NCBI GenBank assembly: GCA_023053545.1
Contig: JAKZAN010000002.1
Span: 5,006,375-5,070,374, forward strand
Source: Lepidurus packardi
Lineage: Eukaryota; Arthropoda; Branchiopoda; Notostraca; Triopsidae
Direction of reading: 5' to 3'
DNA length: 64,000 nt
This document shows positions 47,546 through 61,203 of this stretch, piece by piece. The notes below the pieces were generated by a model. The model was given only the letters and a program-made list of their open reading frames with translations, was not told where the DNA came from and ran no database searches. Each line of letters begins with the position of its first letter. Within the stretch, counting starts at the first letter, position 1. The position numbers and the translations under genes were made by a program.

Positions 47546-48086
47546 AAGAAATAGAACTAAGACACAAGTTTGCTGCTAATGCTAAGTTTGCTTTCATTTG
47601 GAACAATACGCAACTGAGTCCACCAACTGAAATTTTGGAAAAACTGGAAACTAAAAAGCCAAAAATACGGATCGCCTTACAAAACCAGCCATTTATAGAA
47701 AAGCGCAATGAAATTAAAAAAAAAAAAAAAAAAAATTCGTCAATTAAAAAATGTCGCAATTCCCCTCGGCTTCTCGACGTCAAAACCCCAAGACCAGACC
47801 CTACTTCTCTCTTCTCTTCCTTCCAGATACTTGGAAAAACAGGTGAAATGGCATTGTCTCGTACGTGCCAATTACGCTCCCATTATCTCATTGACTTGGC
47901 TAAAATCTTAATAATTCCAGTCTTCCCCTCCTTCCTTTCCTCGCCCACAACAATGCACAACGCAAGCTTCCGTTAAAATCTTCCACTAATTACTCTCCAT
48001 GACCCATGATCCTTTCTGCACTTACCGGAAACACTCTACACAACCTTAAAAACATCGATAATTGAACCGGAAATTGCTCCCCAAAA

Positions 48087-48425
48087 TCTTAAAATAAACT
48101 CTTTTTTAACCAGAATAAATACAAAAAATAAGGAAAATAAAACGTATTTAAATTCAAGAAAACAATAAAATAAATAAAAACAAATGACACAAAATTCCCC
48201 TAAATCTTAAAATAAACTCTATTTTAACCAGAATAAATACAAAAAATAAGAAAAATAAAACGTATTGAAATTCAAACAAAAATAAAATAAAAAGAAATTA
48301 CACAAAATTCCCCTAAATCTTAAAATAAACTCTTTTTTAACCAGAATAAATACAAAAAATAAGGAAAATAAAACGTATTGAAATTCAAGCAAAAATAAAA
48401 TAAAAACAAATGACACAAAATTCTC
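48087..48425. repeat. Tandem repeat, about 115 bp x 3
   Basis: Copies start at 48087, 48205 and 48318 with TCTTAAAATAAACTCTTTTT and contain AACCAGAATAAATACAAAAA and ATAAAACGTATT. Identity is high by eye, so expansion looks recent. Confidence 0.92.
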
Positions 48426-49569
48426 CTCATCAATCCAAGTAACATGTGCTAGTTCCCACACATGGAGGTGGACATGTACACACACACGTACCTATCTGAT
48501 CTCAAGTAGTTAAACACGACCCATTCTTATTGTCTATCGACGCATTGTTGGAAACATCCATATCCTCCCACTAACATCCTCCCACTAACGGGAGGGGAGA
48601 CCTTTTAATTGCCCTGTCATTATGCATCTCTCTCTCTCTCTCTCTGTTCTCTCCTCCCCTCCTCCCTCTCCTTTACCCACTTTTCGGCCGGTTTTTCCTT
48701 TTTACCTTCCCCCCCCCCCTTTCCTCATTAGTATGCACTTCTCTTCTTCCACTCCCTTCCCTCCTCCTCGTTGACCCCCTACATTCCCCCCCTTTTTCAA
48801 CGTCTGCAGTTTTGACCTTGGCTTTACCTCCGTTTTTTTCCGTTGGTTTTTAATCGCTAATTACCAATTATAGTCTTCTCCTTCAAGGAAATTTCTGCTA
48901 ATTAAAAAAAATCCCACCAATATTTCAGTTAATTAGCATTTTTTTCCCCTTCCATTTCAATACATTGAAATTTCAATTTAATTGAAAGGAAAGGGAAAAA
49001 AATAACACATTTAGACCATTTCCTGTACGCGAAATTCACTATTGGAGACTCGTTTAAGGCTCTTCCATGTCTCTTACCTATTCAATCCTTCTTTCTTCTT
49101 CTTTTTCTTCTTCATTCTACTTTGCTTCTATGCCGACATACTTGTTCAACACCTTGGCCCAAGGCATTCATGGTCCCCTGAACAAATGACAGCCTTGGAG
49201 AACGCGGCGGACCCGAGACCCGAGACCCAACCCCAGCACCTCTCTTTTCTCCAGCGAAGGGAGCAAAACGCAGCCGAACAAGCACCAACAAAGAATTTGT
49301 TCCCCATACCCCCAAAAACCCCGACTCTCCCCTTCCCTGCGAATGCGTCTATTTAGCTTGGAAACGTTCTCCAAACCAAACCCAAACCAACTCAAAAACG
49401 ACCAAATAAAGAATACAATTTTCCCGAATGAATAATAATTACCTTTGGCATATTCAAAACTTTCTGATAAATGTCTTAATTATTGAAAGTGAATGAAATT
49501 GCTCCTTAATTATTCACACCAATTCCTTTTCACAATTGCATTCATAGACCATTTCACTTTCTTCCGTTA
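48426..49569. other. Non-coding stretch
   Basis: Contains a (TC)n run near 48630-48646 and other pyrimidine-rich tracts, and GC-richer text at 49150-49390 that gives overlapping short frames on both strands. None has family character. Confidence 0.5.
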
Positions 49570-50175
49570 ATAGTATCAAAATACTCGGAATACATTGAAT
49601 TTCCCATGAATTAGTGTAATACTTGATACATAATTCTGACGGAATTACTTAAGCTTCTTGTTTGACATTAGACTACTCGGAATAAATCGAATTTCCCTAA
49701 TGAATTCCTGTAATACTAGATAAAAAGCTATGACGACATGCTGCCTTATTCAAATTATTCTGTAAATTGTATTGAATAACACAAATAATACTGCAATAAA
49801 AGAGAAAAAAATTGCAATGAAATCCATTCATAATTGGTACCTTAATACTGAAATACTTAAACTATGACTAACACTTCATAACTCGTTATATTAAATACTA
49901 ATACACGTTATAGTAATATAAATACGTTATACTAATGTAATATAATATAAATACTATTATACGTTAATATTAAATATTAAAATACTCAGAATGAATAGAA
50001 TTTGCCCAATGCATTATTGTAATATTTGATAAGTAACTATGACGACAGACTTAATCTCTTGTTTGATATTAAAATACTCGGAACAAATAGAATCTCCTAA
50101 TGAATTCCTGTAGCATTTGATAAATAACTATGACGAAACACTTAATCTCTTGTTTAACATTAGAATGACCTTAAT
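49570..50175. repeat. Degenerate repeats of about 92 bp
   Basis: At least four copies (near 49577, 49670, 49980 and 50070, with a partial one near 50155) carry AAATACTCGGAATRAATNGA, TTCCTGTAATAYTWGATAAR and AGCTATGACGACA text. Between copies two and three lies ATA-rich low-complexity DNA (49855-49975). Confidence 0.75.
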
Positions 50176-51347
50176 ACTGGTACGAGCTGGAACTTAATCT
50201 TCTAAGGTTATTACGTAGTTTACCAATTTCCCATGAATTTGACATTCCACACACTTTACAATGAAAAAAAACGCGAAAAAAAGACCCAAACTTACTTTAA
50301 AAATAATTTAAATAAAATTAATTCTGAATTAAACCTTCTTCAGAATTTTCTTCAATTATTATTTCTTATTTCTTTTTTTTTCGGTTTAACTCCTTAAAAC
50401 GTTAGTTTTGATTTTCATTTCCACGAAATAAAATCTTCACATTATCTACAATCCCCACGATCTTTAAGAAAATACAAAGAAACTAATCTCTCGTAACTTT
50501 CCTACAACTTTAAAACGTCTTATCTAGGCCTCTAGATCAAGATAAGGCAAACCAAAACGAAAAAAAAAAAAAACGCTTCTTTGTTCTCTATTTCTTGGGC
50601 TTCACCCCGGATCTAGTTTAGAGAACACTCCAAAACCCTCATTCCCAAAAAAAACTCCTCGTTTCCCTTAAAAAGTCATTAACCTTCCAACCAGGTAAAA
50701 AATGTAAGAGGGGGCGTGTCTATAGGAATTAGGCCCATAGAAATAAAAACCTCCACGTAATAATACGCCAGTTTACCTTATGATTATCAACTTGTTAACA
50801 TTTTCTCTTAGAAAATCTTTTTTTTCCAATTTTCACAATTTTCAAAAGAGGAATTTTTTTTCTAATAAAAAAAGGAATTTTCTTAACCCCCTAATTAAAT
50901 TTCCCCCCCTGCCATTGTCTATCTCTTGATTCATCTTTCGTCCCTCAAGTTCTTTAAGAAAAGTCAGCTCCCCCATCGCCTTCACAACAATACCCCACAA
51001 AAAGGGGGTGGGGTGAAGAAAAGAACGTTTTCTTGTTGAAAAAAAATCCACTTTTTTGGTACCTTGTTAGTTTAGAAAGCTTAAACAAGACAGGTTAGGC
51101 TAAGTTGACATGTTGATTGCACTGTGGTATGTATAAAACGATGCTAAATATCTGCCTAATCGGTATTATACACAGATCTAAAAAATGAATGAAATTTGAA
51201 AGCGAAATGCAAAAAAATGGATTTTTTTCTACGATTTTTTCCGAAGAAATTCGACAGAAAAAAATTAAGTTTATATAATAAAATGATGATTAAAGTGAAT
51301 TCCAAACGATTGCAAGGGGTGCAAGTACTGTTCTGAGATGGGACAAA

Positions 51348-51763
51348 GGGCGACTTGACAAAAGGACTCTGTGTAACCGACACAAGGACGCCGGGAAACG
51401 ACATAATGACGTCGGGAAACGACACAATGACGTCGGGAAACGACACAAGGACGACGGGATACGACACAAGGACGCTGGGAAACGACACAAGGGCGACGGG
51501 AAAGGATACAAGAGCGCCGGGACACGACACAAGGACGCCGGGACACGACATAAGGATACAGGGTTCATAATCTTTTTAAGGGACCAATAGAATTTCGAGG
51601 TTAAAAAGTCTCTGCTCATTGGTTAAGCGCCAACGAGATTAGAAAGTGCTTAAACCGTGTTAAAAAAATACGTCACAAGGACTCTGGACGTCGACAGAAG
51701 GACGCCTAACCTAACCTAACCTTGTGACATACTTTTTTACCTGGCGTCCTGTGTTGCGTTGCC
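51348..51763. mobile_element. Short inverted-repeat element, copy D
   Basis: About nine diverged 19-bp units (51370-51555, ACGACACAAGGACGCCGGGA type) are followed by TTTTTAAGGGACCAATAGAA, CTGCTCATTGGTTAAGCGCC and TACGTCACAAGGACTCTGG. The end is CGTCCTGTGTTGCGTTGCC at 51745-51763. Three CCTAA units occur at 51707-51722. Confidence 0.8.
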
Positions 51764-53137
51764 AGGACTAGAATCAACCTCAGATCAACTGATTTAAGGT
51801 GTAAAAAATGATTTTCTTTTTTGGATTTTTTTTTTGAATTTTTTTCACGTTTCTTTTCCGCCTTGTAGTGTTCTTTCAATTATAAATTAATTAAGGCAGC
51901 GCTTACTTATTTAGGAATATGAAAAAACTCAATGAGATTCATGTTAAAATTCTGAATTAAAACTACACTTTCAGCGATAACTTTTGGTTCCTTATCGAAA
52001 TAAGGGAACAAGAGTAAGGGAATAAGAAAATTGGAAATTGGTTTAAATAAAGCAATAGAAAATGACTTAAGTAAGGGGAAAAGGGAGAAAATGACTTAAT
52101 TAAGGGAATTAAATGGAAAATTAAAGGAATAAAATGCTAATTAAAAAGAGTTCACTGAATATTACGAATGAATACAACTCCCGAGGAATAATATAAGGAG
52201 TTTTATAACAATATCGGAGCAATTTGAGGGTGTTTTCACCTCTTTTTCTCGTCCCATCTATTCTCTCCTCCCTTTCCCTTCCTCAATCGCCAATTTCAAG
52301 GGGGTTTTATTACACGCGAGTTCAATGATCGGTCACTTTTGCGATTGTCCAGAGCTCTTAACAATGCTCTATAGGCATTGGTTTGGAAACAGGAAATTCC
52401 AAAACTGAACAGGTCAGTCCGCTTACCTTATCCGGTAAAAACGGACAAATTTAGAGAATAAAAAAAAAATCAAAAAAAAAATCTGGTTTCGCTCTGCATT
52501 CCAATACGCCCCCCTCCCTTTTTTGTACCTCCCCCCCAACAGGGTTGAGCTATGTAGTACAAGTTTAGGATCCTCACTAGTTTGAAAGAGAGAATTTTAA
52601 TTCCTATATTCTTTTTTTTGACTTTGACTTTTATTATTTGACTTATTTTTTTTTTTTTATTATTTGACTGCTCGTCTAATACCACACATTAATTTCCATA
52701 ATTCTGCGAATTTGGGGATAAATTATGTTAATTATGCTAGTTCCTTGCATTTAGAAGAGTATCGCTGGATTAATAATCCCAAACAGATTGTTATCTTAAT
52801 GTAAATATGAATAACATAAAAGCTTATGCTAATTTTAAGGCTTGTCCTACGACAATTGAGTTACGCTTGTCATATGGAGACAAAATTATGACTTGTTATG
52901 ACATGTTGTACGACAATTAGTGTTCATTTGCACATAAATTCCAGTTTAACGACCAGAAGACATATTAGGGTGAAAAAAGAAAAAAGTGCCTTGTAACCGC
53001 CTTGTGACGTAAGACTTGATAAAGGTCAATCTTACCTCAAGATCTTTGTAATACAAAGATTTTTTTATATTTTATTATTCCAACCCTATTCTATTTATAT
53101 ACTTATTTTCTTTCTTTCTTATTCTATTTATATTTAC

Positions 53138-53169
<32 letters not shown>

Positions 53170-54320
53170 TTATATTATTTGAAGATAAATTAATTTTTTC
53201 ATAGATTTTTTATAGAATACAAGACTTTTAATACAGAGACCAAATCGCGAATATGTTAAAATGTTTTAATTGTTTTATGACTTGATTTCAGGCTTGTTAT
53301 AAGGTACACCTTAGGATACATCCTTATGACCCAAACTAATTCCAAATTAATTTGAACCCAAATTGTAAGGAAAAATAAAATTTAAAGAATCTTTATCTCC
53401 TTTCCACACATCATAAGAAATAGCACAACTAAATCTGTCATAAGGAGATCCTACGACAGGAATTATTTTTCATTTTTTAAAAATTCAAAATCCTATCTTA
53501 GCAAAATCTCTTCCTTTTCCTCGAAACAATCTCAACTTTTTCCAACTTTTTCAAATCTGCCATAATCAATGTCATTGTCACAACGTAAACTCGTTGTAAG
53601 AACCTTATACTAACTTATATTTCGCCCAAAGATAAATTAGCATTTTAAAATTTCCTAATTTTCTTCTTTTCTTCATACAATTTCCTAAACATTTCGTTTA
53701 AAACTTGTCCATAGTCGTCATAAGAACCTTTCGACAGGCATATGATCACACATAGGATCAAACTTAACGTAATTTAAGAAACGACGAGTCCCAAGTTTGA
53801 AGGGAACACTAACGTTATGCCTATTACCCCCCCTTCAGATTGGTGGCTTTTGCCAATTTGGCGTCTGGAGCGCCTCGCGTAAGCACAATTAGTCAGCTAA
53901 TTAACCTTCCATAAGACAAGACTGAACAAACAGCAAGCAGATAGAGAGAGAGAGACAGAGAGAAATAAACCAGGCTTACCTGGAATGTTGATTAAAACCT
54001 TTTGGTTTTATATAAAAAACGGCGTGGTTCCCCCAAAAGTAAAAACAGAACCAAAAAAACACTGCTTGTTTATAGGCCGCTCATTTTCTTCTATTTTTTT
54101 CTCTTTCCAAGGGTTTTGAATAAGGTCACTTTCAACTTGGGAAACACTGAGCTTTATTATAAGGGTCTTATGCTTTGGATCAACGGCAAAAGCGCTAAGA
54201 GAAAGTGTGAAATAACTCTTTTTTAATCCTCGTTTTCTTGGGAATTTTCAACTTAAACCACTTGTGATTACATCGGTTTTATTTCCCTTAATAGTTTCTG
54301 CGAAGAATGGAAAACAGGTT
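51764..54320. other. Non-coding stretch
   Basis: AT-rich. A (TTA)n microsatellite lies at 53138-53167 and an (AG)n run near 53943-53963. Short phrases such as GTCATAAGGA and CTACGACAGG recur in both orientations between 52840 and 53740. No coding sequence is recognised. Confidence 0.45.
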
Positions 54321-54329
54321 TGGGTTTGG

Positions 54330-54590
54330 TGGCCAACAGTGAATTTAGGAACGGCAAAAATTCTTTGTTGGAATGGGACGAAATGTCACATTTGCACGTG
54401 GGGAGGTGCTTCCAAGTCGGGGGAAAACACTACACCGGACTTGTCACGCTAAACGGGCGAACAAAAAGCCAGTCCGGAACGCGGCCAGCCCAGCTCCTTC
54501 CACCATGGTCCCCCCTGCTACAACAGTCACTCAACACAGAAAATCCTTGATTTTCCCCGTGAAACCGGTGGAATTAAAGAGAGACGCTTA
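54330..54590 (+). pseudogene. Decayed LIM-domain fragment (abLIM/UNC-115-like)
   Basis: Across three plus frames the pieces of one LIM domain can be followed: GTKCHIC (54390-54410), then VGRCFQVGGKHYT, then T-C-H-A-K with N-K-K-P, and remnants resembling the closing S-T-x-W-x-P-x-C. In abLIM proteins a Cys pair is followed by a G-K-H-Y-H-P-T-C block in the same order. At least two frame changes and loss of Cys/His ligands show it is not functional. There are no introns, so it may be a retrocopy. The match rests on about 40 residues and is tentative. Confidence 0.35.
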
Positions 54591-54599
54591 GGCAGTATA

Positions 54600-57500
54600 G
54601 CTAGGAGTTTCTCCTCGAACTTTTACACTAATGGCTGCTAATCCAGTCCAGCTTTAGCCCACTTTGGGTCAACTTCTTGTATCTGTTGTGGGCAAAAGCC
54701 CGACAAAGCACAAGCAAAAACAATATGCTGAATTCCAGACTTCAATTGTGGGTCACTCACTGCTAAAAAAAAGGTTCTTAAATGGTGTAGCACTTGGAAT
54801 AACTTGTAAATATGGCAGACGAGAAAGAGGAAAACTTTATGCGTGCAATTTGTCTGGATCGCTTACTTTTGAGACACTCGACGCTTATGTGGCGGCGAAG
54901 CGTTCCCAGCCAAACGCTATATACAAAAGAGGGTTGCCTTGGGCCGTAGGCGCCAAAGCTTAGCACCTGCGCTCCACTGCTGACCCGTGCGCTTGTGCGG
55001 ACCGTGTCTGCCCGACTTGGGTTCGGTTCGGCTTTGACTCAACCCAAGCCTGAGCAAACGCACACCCGCGCGCCTGTTATATACGGCCATAGGTTTGTAT
55101 ACCATGATGCGCAAAAATTCTTACTTTGAATTTACAAGAGATTTTCTTTGCAGAAACTCTTGACAGTAATCTAGCTAATACAATTATTAACTAAAAAGTA
55201 GTAGCTAATTTGCGGTTAATTGCTTACATAATTTGTAAAAGGCAAAAATAATAATGCCTGTACGCGAAAAATAAAGAAACATTGTAAATTTGGAAGTCTG
55301 CAAATGATTCGTCTATGTAATATTATTTAACTACGCATTTAAATATTTTAAACGTATCAGATTCTAACACTTTCGTTATAGTCTTGTAAAGTTATAACCA
55401 AAGTTATAAACCTATAATTTGAGCAAAAGATCATTCAAACGCCAACGGACGTTTCATGCGCAGAAGCTATTTATCCACGTTTCTATACGCATAACGCTAT
55501 CGCCATCTTGCGGTGGTTCGGGCGGAAGTCAGTTATAACTTGTATGCATTTTTGTGATTTTCCTTTCGAAGATTCAAGCCGTAAACTCGAAGCCTAACCC
55601 AAACCGATCCGAAAACTGTCGATTTTTCATTCTTGACGGCAGGAAACAGTGAAAACGAAGGGTTTGAAGGGGTCACGCTTAGGGTACGGAAACGGGAAGT
55701 TGTTTCATACACAGACAGGCATGGCTAATTACAACCAATGCCTATATGACTTTATTCCACCGTAAAAAAACGTTACAAGGTAACATTTGGAAGCCCGGAA
55801 AGCTAGGATTTCAGCTAATAATTCGAGAAACTAACCTATAATTACTCGAACCCGCAACGGAGGGAATTCATTGTTCCCGTTGATGTATCTCAAGACTTTC
55901 TGCTTGCTTTCTGCCCTGATCGAGAGGGAGGATAGGGGGTTGGGAAACGTGGCAAGTTTTAATTAGTTGGCTCTTTCTCCTCACTTTTAATGCCAATCAT
56001 GCACATTGCAAGAAGGTTAATTAATGACGTTGGCCTTCATTAATTAAAACAATAGCTAGGGCCCCAGACACCATGTAGTAGCTCTGGCTGTTTCCGACTC
56101 TACTAAAGTTCCTATAGAAGAGCGAGCGGAGAGTCAGAGAGTCAGAGAGTGAGAGAGTCGCAATGAAACTTTTGGAGAGACGATAATAAGCGGAGTTGCA
56201 TATGGGAGCGTTAATGAGACTAATTAAAGGCCGCCTTCTGGGTCCCTCCTTGCTGCACCGTGGAATGAAACCATCCCTCCAAAACGTTGGGGAGCTAACT
56301 TTCCGTCAAAAGATCCGCCAAGGCCCAAGTTTCAACGCGAAGAAGACCCCCCTCTTGATAGAATCATTCAGCTGGAGAGTTTTTAGCGAAAATGAACGGC
56401 AAAAACGATGCTTGCTCATTTCCCTGAGCGCCGTGTGCATCGAAGAGTGGTTCAAGGCAAATCTACGAAAAAAGGATTTAATTTGTATAATCCAAGCACG
56501 AGGTAACCCAAAGTTATCTCCCTCTCTCTCTCTCTGCTCTTATTTAAACTCTTACTCGGTCGAGTTGACGATATTTCGCAACCACCATTTCATCCAGCAG
56601 TTTATGCAACTGCTTGTAAACTAACGGTGCGCAACGGGTGAACTAAGGTGGAGAGGGTGAAGAAGGGGGGTTGAGCTAATTTATTAACTTTTAATTACGC
56701 TAATGTGGGAAAGGAGAGAAACGAGCAGCTACCCCAAACCCACCAACTTTAATTAACTTACTCGGGATACTTAAATAAACTGGCTCACGCTCTCTGTTTT
56801 ATTGCTCCAATATCAAAGTTGCTTTATAGCGGACTCCACTGGCCTCCACTCCGGCATTTGCGTTATGAGCAAAACGAAAAACTCGCACTGCAAAAACAAA
56901 AAAAGGAAAATTTGAGCTTAAAATCTCCCAAGGACAAAAATCTAATTCAATCTCGTCCATTACCTTGATTGCTCTTCTCGTCGAGGGCCCACAAGCAATC
57001 CTCATCAGCGAGAGAGTATTAGAAACTTTACCTCACCGTCCCCCCTCCCCCTCTTTTATCTAGTCGGGGTATCGTTTTGTGGGAAAGGTATCGTTAGAAA
57101 CGGTATAGTAATACCAGGCTTGGTAGTAAGGTAGATTCCCCAAATCGGGATCATTAGCACGCGCTAATCGCTGCCGCAGAATAGAATTAAAACCAGCTTT
57201 TCCGGGGGGTGGGGGGAGGAAGCTCTTCGAAACATCTGTGGGTGGGTGAATTGTCAATTGGGCTTAAAGGATGTAATCTGAGGTCGGAATCGACTAGATC
57301 GGATCAAAAATAGGAACAGATACCTTCCTTTCTCCCTTAGGATAAAATAAGAAGAAGAAGAAAAAAAGTGAAAAGAAAGAATAGTTGGCCTTTCAGGTTT
57401 TATTCTGGGCCCGTGCATGGCCAATTAGGGCGTCTTTCGACCGTCTGATTGCGACTCATTAGTAGCCCTTACTCACAGGGGGATTCTCTCGACATAGTCC

Positions 57501-59959
57501 ACATTCAACACACTATATACGTCAGGGAGAGCAACTAACAACGTTTTTAACCTTCCCCCCTCTCCTCCCGACTTGCCTAGTTTCACATCTAATGAGCGAT
57601 TAAGCGTTAACACGAGTGAAGAAAAAGAAAATTCAAGACATATACTCACATTTCAAGCCTGTTCCCTGTTTCAAACAAACCCCCCAAACGGAAAAACGGC
57701 TACGTCATCACAATCGATCAAGAAAAACGGACGCTTCCTTCCAACTAACGCACAAACGACGAATGCAAACCTCATTCGCTTTGGGCATGGCAACCGAAAC
57801 TGCAAACCGCGCCCTGGCATAAACGAAGGATAAGGAAACGAAGGTACGAAAGTTTGCAAGAATGAAAAACAATGCGACAATTTAGATTTCAAAGAAATGC
57901 GTATTAATCTGTATATTAGCTTAATAATCTATAAAGAGTTTACTTATTTGGAGCTTTAAAATAAAACGTTGAAAGCCCATAATTCTTTCCAATACACGTT
58001 CATCTTGTTCTTGTCAAATCAGACGGTTTGACAGATTATATATATTGAGGACTTGTAATAATAGTAAAATTAGTCATTAGGTCTTAACGTACAGAAGGTA
58101 AGTCCTGTATCACTGGGATTATGGAATTAATGTTATTTCAAGCGTATGGGAATGCGAGCTATTACAGTCACTTCGGTCTCTGAACAGGCTAATGAGAAAA
58201 ACTCCATTGCTTTCTTGTACGCATCGTTACTAGGTTTTTAACCGTTAGGCATGTTTAATGAACCTCTTGTATCAAGCAGACGTGGAAACTGATTAGCTCT
58301 TTAGAAAGTTACCTTAGTAAAAAAAATACTCAGTTTCGATAGAGAAGGGGCGACGCACGACAACAGAGGGCAACACTTTTTTGTCCTTCCTTTTCTCTCG
58401 CTAATGCACTATATGTCAATTCACTAAGACAATTTCCATCTTTTTGTAGATCTACACTTAATACGTAGGGAACAAATTACTTCTCTTATATACGCTCCAC
58501 TCCCTTTCTCAGTATATGTCTTTTAATGGGACCCTCATGCACACAAGTCTCGTAATTGGACTGGAGAAACGCCTAATGAACTCGCTCTCTCTTTTTAAAC
58601 TCTTCATACCACCCACCACCCTATTCGCCTTTTGATTCGTATTAAGGCAAGCTAAAGTCAAGAAGACTCCCTAACGTTTTTTCCTCCATCTTCTTCCAAT
58701 ATTCTCAAAATGCTCTTCTTCCGATAGTCTCAAAACGTATCTAATCTTTCTAAATAAATCTCCTAAAAAAAGTTTTTGTCAATTTAAGATAAGAAAAACC
58801 AAAGCCTGGAAAGAATTGGAAAAGCTTGCGACAAGAGAAAAACAGAGGTCGTTAAGATTGCCATTCCTCAATCTTCCGACTCACTAATTAAGCCATTAGA
58901 GTCGAGAGCCCACTTGGTCGGTCCCATGCCATGCATAGCAATGTCATTCCCTATTACCTTCTTTGACTCGCTATCTATCCCACGTGAATTTAACTCCCTT
59001 CACCCCACCCAATCCACCCACCCCTCAACCCTCTACCAAACGATTGTTTCCCTCCACGGGACATCATCTCTTATCTCTTCAGAACTCTCCATCTTCTTTT
59101 TACTGCGCTTTCAGTCTCTTTGCTGGCTCTCTCTTGCTTATATTCTTGACATTTAAAGTTATAATCATAATTGGGAGCTTAAATGCATAAGGAAATTTAA
59201 ATATGGGATCCGAATGAATAAAACTGGGGGAGTTTGGGACTTCTGGACCACGTCAATGTTGTATAGGAAGCTCCCAAAGTCTATCAAAAGCGATAACTTT
59301 GGGGGGCAAACTAGAATTGAATTCCGGGGGTTTTCTAACGTTGCTCTCTGGCTTGGAATCTAGAAGCTTGAACATTAAAGGGCCCGTGAAATAGGTTTCG
59401 ATCCAAAGTCTCTCAACGCATAAAGACGTCTACAAACGAAGACGGCAAACTTCGGCTAAGCTTTGAGCAGATGTATATGGTTGTTGAAGCCTGCTCCGTG
59501 GGCTAGAACCTAAAAGGTTGCTAAGTATAACAATTCCGATTCTTTCAGACATAGCTGTTAGTTAACTAGACAGCGAAAGGAGTACCGAAAGAAGCTCTTA
59601 AAAAAAATTGAAAATTCTAGATGGAGTAATTCCGTTGAAAAACGTGGTTAAACATGCGGGCTCTAGCCTAGGGAAAGCAAGGAAGGGTTTTCAACGCCTA
59701 CGCGGCTCTGATTTATATGGCCAATAATTCGAAAATAAAAATAAAAAATATATCGAAAATATTCCATTAATATGCAGCACGTTCACGAGAATGTAAAACT
59801 AGTTTATGGAATATGAAAAGAACGCTAGTGTTTACGCAAAATAACTTTTCCTAGTGTAAAATATCCTAAACTGGATGCTGTTTTTCCGCAAAGAATATAA
59901 ACGCATGAAATTAGCTAGTGTCTAGTGAACAAAACAAGTGAACTAGTTTAGGTTACTAA
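54600..59959. other. Non-coding stretch
   Basis: Several open frames of 60-140 codons (for example 54664-54963 and 56196-56624) lack family features and codon bias. A GAGAGTCA-rich run lies at 56123-56160. No RNA gene or intact mobile element is recognised. Confidence 0.4.
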
Positions 59960-60043
59960 AACGTAAACAATGCAATTGTTTACGTTCAGAATGAAACTTC
60001 CGATAGACCCATCCTCAAAGGCGTAAACAATACTATTGTTTAC
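59960..60043. promoter_or_regulatory. Two palindromic forkhead-core sites
   Basis: AACGTAAACAAT (59960-59971) and ATTGTTTACGTT (59975-59986) form a perfect 12-bp inverted repeat with a 3-nt spacer. Fifty-two bp beyond the first starts a second pair, GTAAACAAT/ATTGTTTAC (60023-60031, 60035-60043), also with a 3-nt spacer. GTAAACA is the core bound by forkhead factors. A further TGTAAACAAA lies at 60185-60194. The site is about 3.2 kb downstream of the fucosyltransferase start. Function is inferred from motif only. Confidence 0.45.
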
Positions 60044-61203
60044 CTTCTGGACTCCAGCATTTAAGGCCCAGAAATGTAAATAACAGCACAAAATATGTTC
60101 TAAACATAACTTGTTGTTGCAAAAACACAGAATATATTACAGAGTATTAGGTAACTTTCTGCCAAACTTGAAGGTAAACTGTAATGTAAACAAAACTGAT
60201 TGTTTGGTCCTCGGAGGCGTAATAAGTGGCGATAAATTCTTCATCACGATGAACGCTTATGGCCAGTGAGATGTTCTCATTTGTGCTGCTCGTTTTTATC
60301 CCCTTGTTTATATTGTACATATATATATAAGTTAGATATATATGGGCAAAAGTTGGTGGGGAGGACAAGCTATTGGTTTTCTCATATGCGGTTAGGCTGA
60401 TCAATACGGGCTCTGGCCCTAATTGGATCTGTAAGTTAGGAAGCATAATTGCCCAAGGACCCTCATTACCAATAACGGGGCTGAAACTCCTTTCTTGTGA
60501 GGGAGAACGTCAAAGGGAGAGGAAGAGAGAGAGAGAAGAGAGCACAGCTGGGAAGAGAACAGGATGAAAGAGATGTGGAGGATGAGAACAAGAACTCTCT
60601 TCTAAAACAGCCTATGCTTTCAGTATTAAAAACTACATGAACAATTTTCCTCGGACTTTCGCCCTTTCACCTCTTTCATCCTACTTGGACTATGATGGGG
60701 GGGATTCGTTTTTGTTCCACTTGAAAGTTGCCTAGGAAACCGACGTTTGAACGTGACTATAATCTTGCCTGTCAGCTGGGAAGCTATTACAGACACCAAT
60801 CTGTAATAAAATTGATCTGTAAGTAGCAAAAAGACTTAAAAATTTTCGATACTAAAAGGAAATTATAATAACCTGGAAAGAAGCCGTTTGTAAGCGTCTT
60901 TCGATCATCGATGGGGTTTGGCGGCCAAAAAAGCGGATTCCCAGATCACTAAATCCGCCATTTTCACACGCTAATGGATTGAAGCACGTGTTCTTTTTAG
61001 AAAAGCGTGGGATTGATGACTCACGACCCCTTAATTCGTGGAAATATTGACGCATACCCTAAATATCGGGAAATTAAAGGTTTTAATGACCTGTCATTCT
61101 GTTTTAGAAGCAAAACTTACCTTTTACCTTCACGAAAACTGTTGTCTTATTCTAAAGGTTAACCAAGTTCGTTTCCAATGCAAGAAAGCCATCTGATAAT
61201 AAG

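Noticed and set aside
49112..49395. Overlapping frames on both strands in GC-richer DNA
   Set aside because: Base composition alone explains their length.
51707..51722. CCTAA repeats resembling a telomere
   Set aside because: Only three units, and they lie at the same place inside a mobile element of which other copies have degenerate versions.
54664..54963. 99-codon frame
   Set aside because: No recognisable domain and no supporting neighbours; kept as non-coding.
56196..56624. 142-codon frame
   Set aside because: Crosses a CT-rich simple run and shows no domain or conserved pattern.
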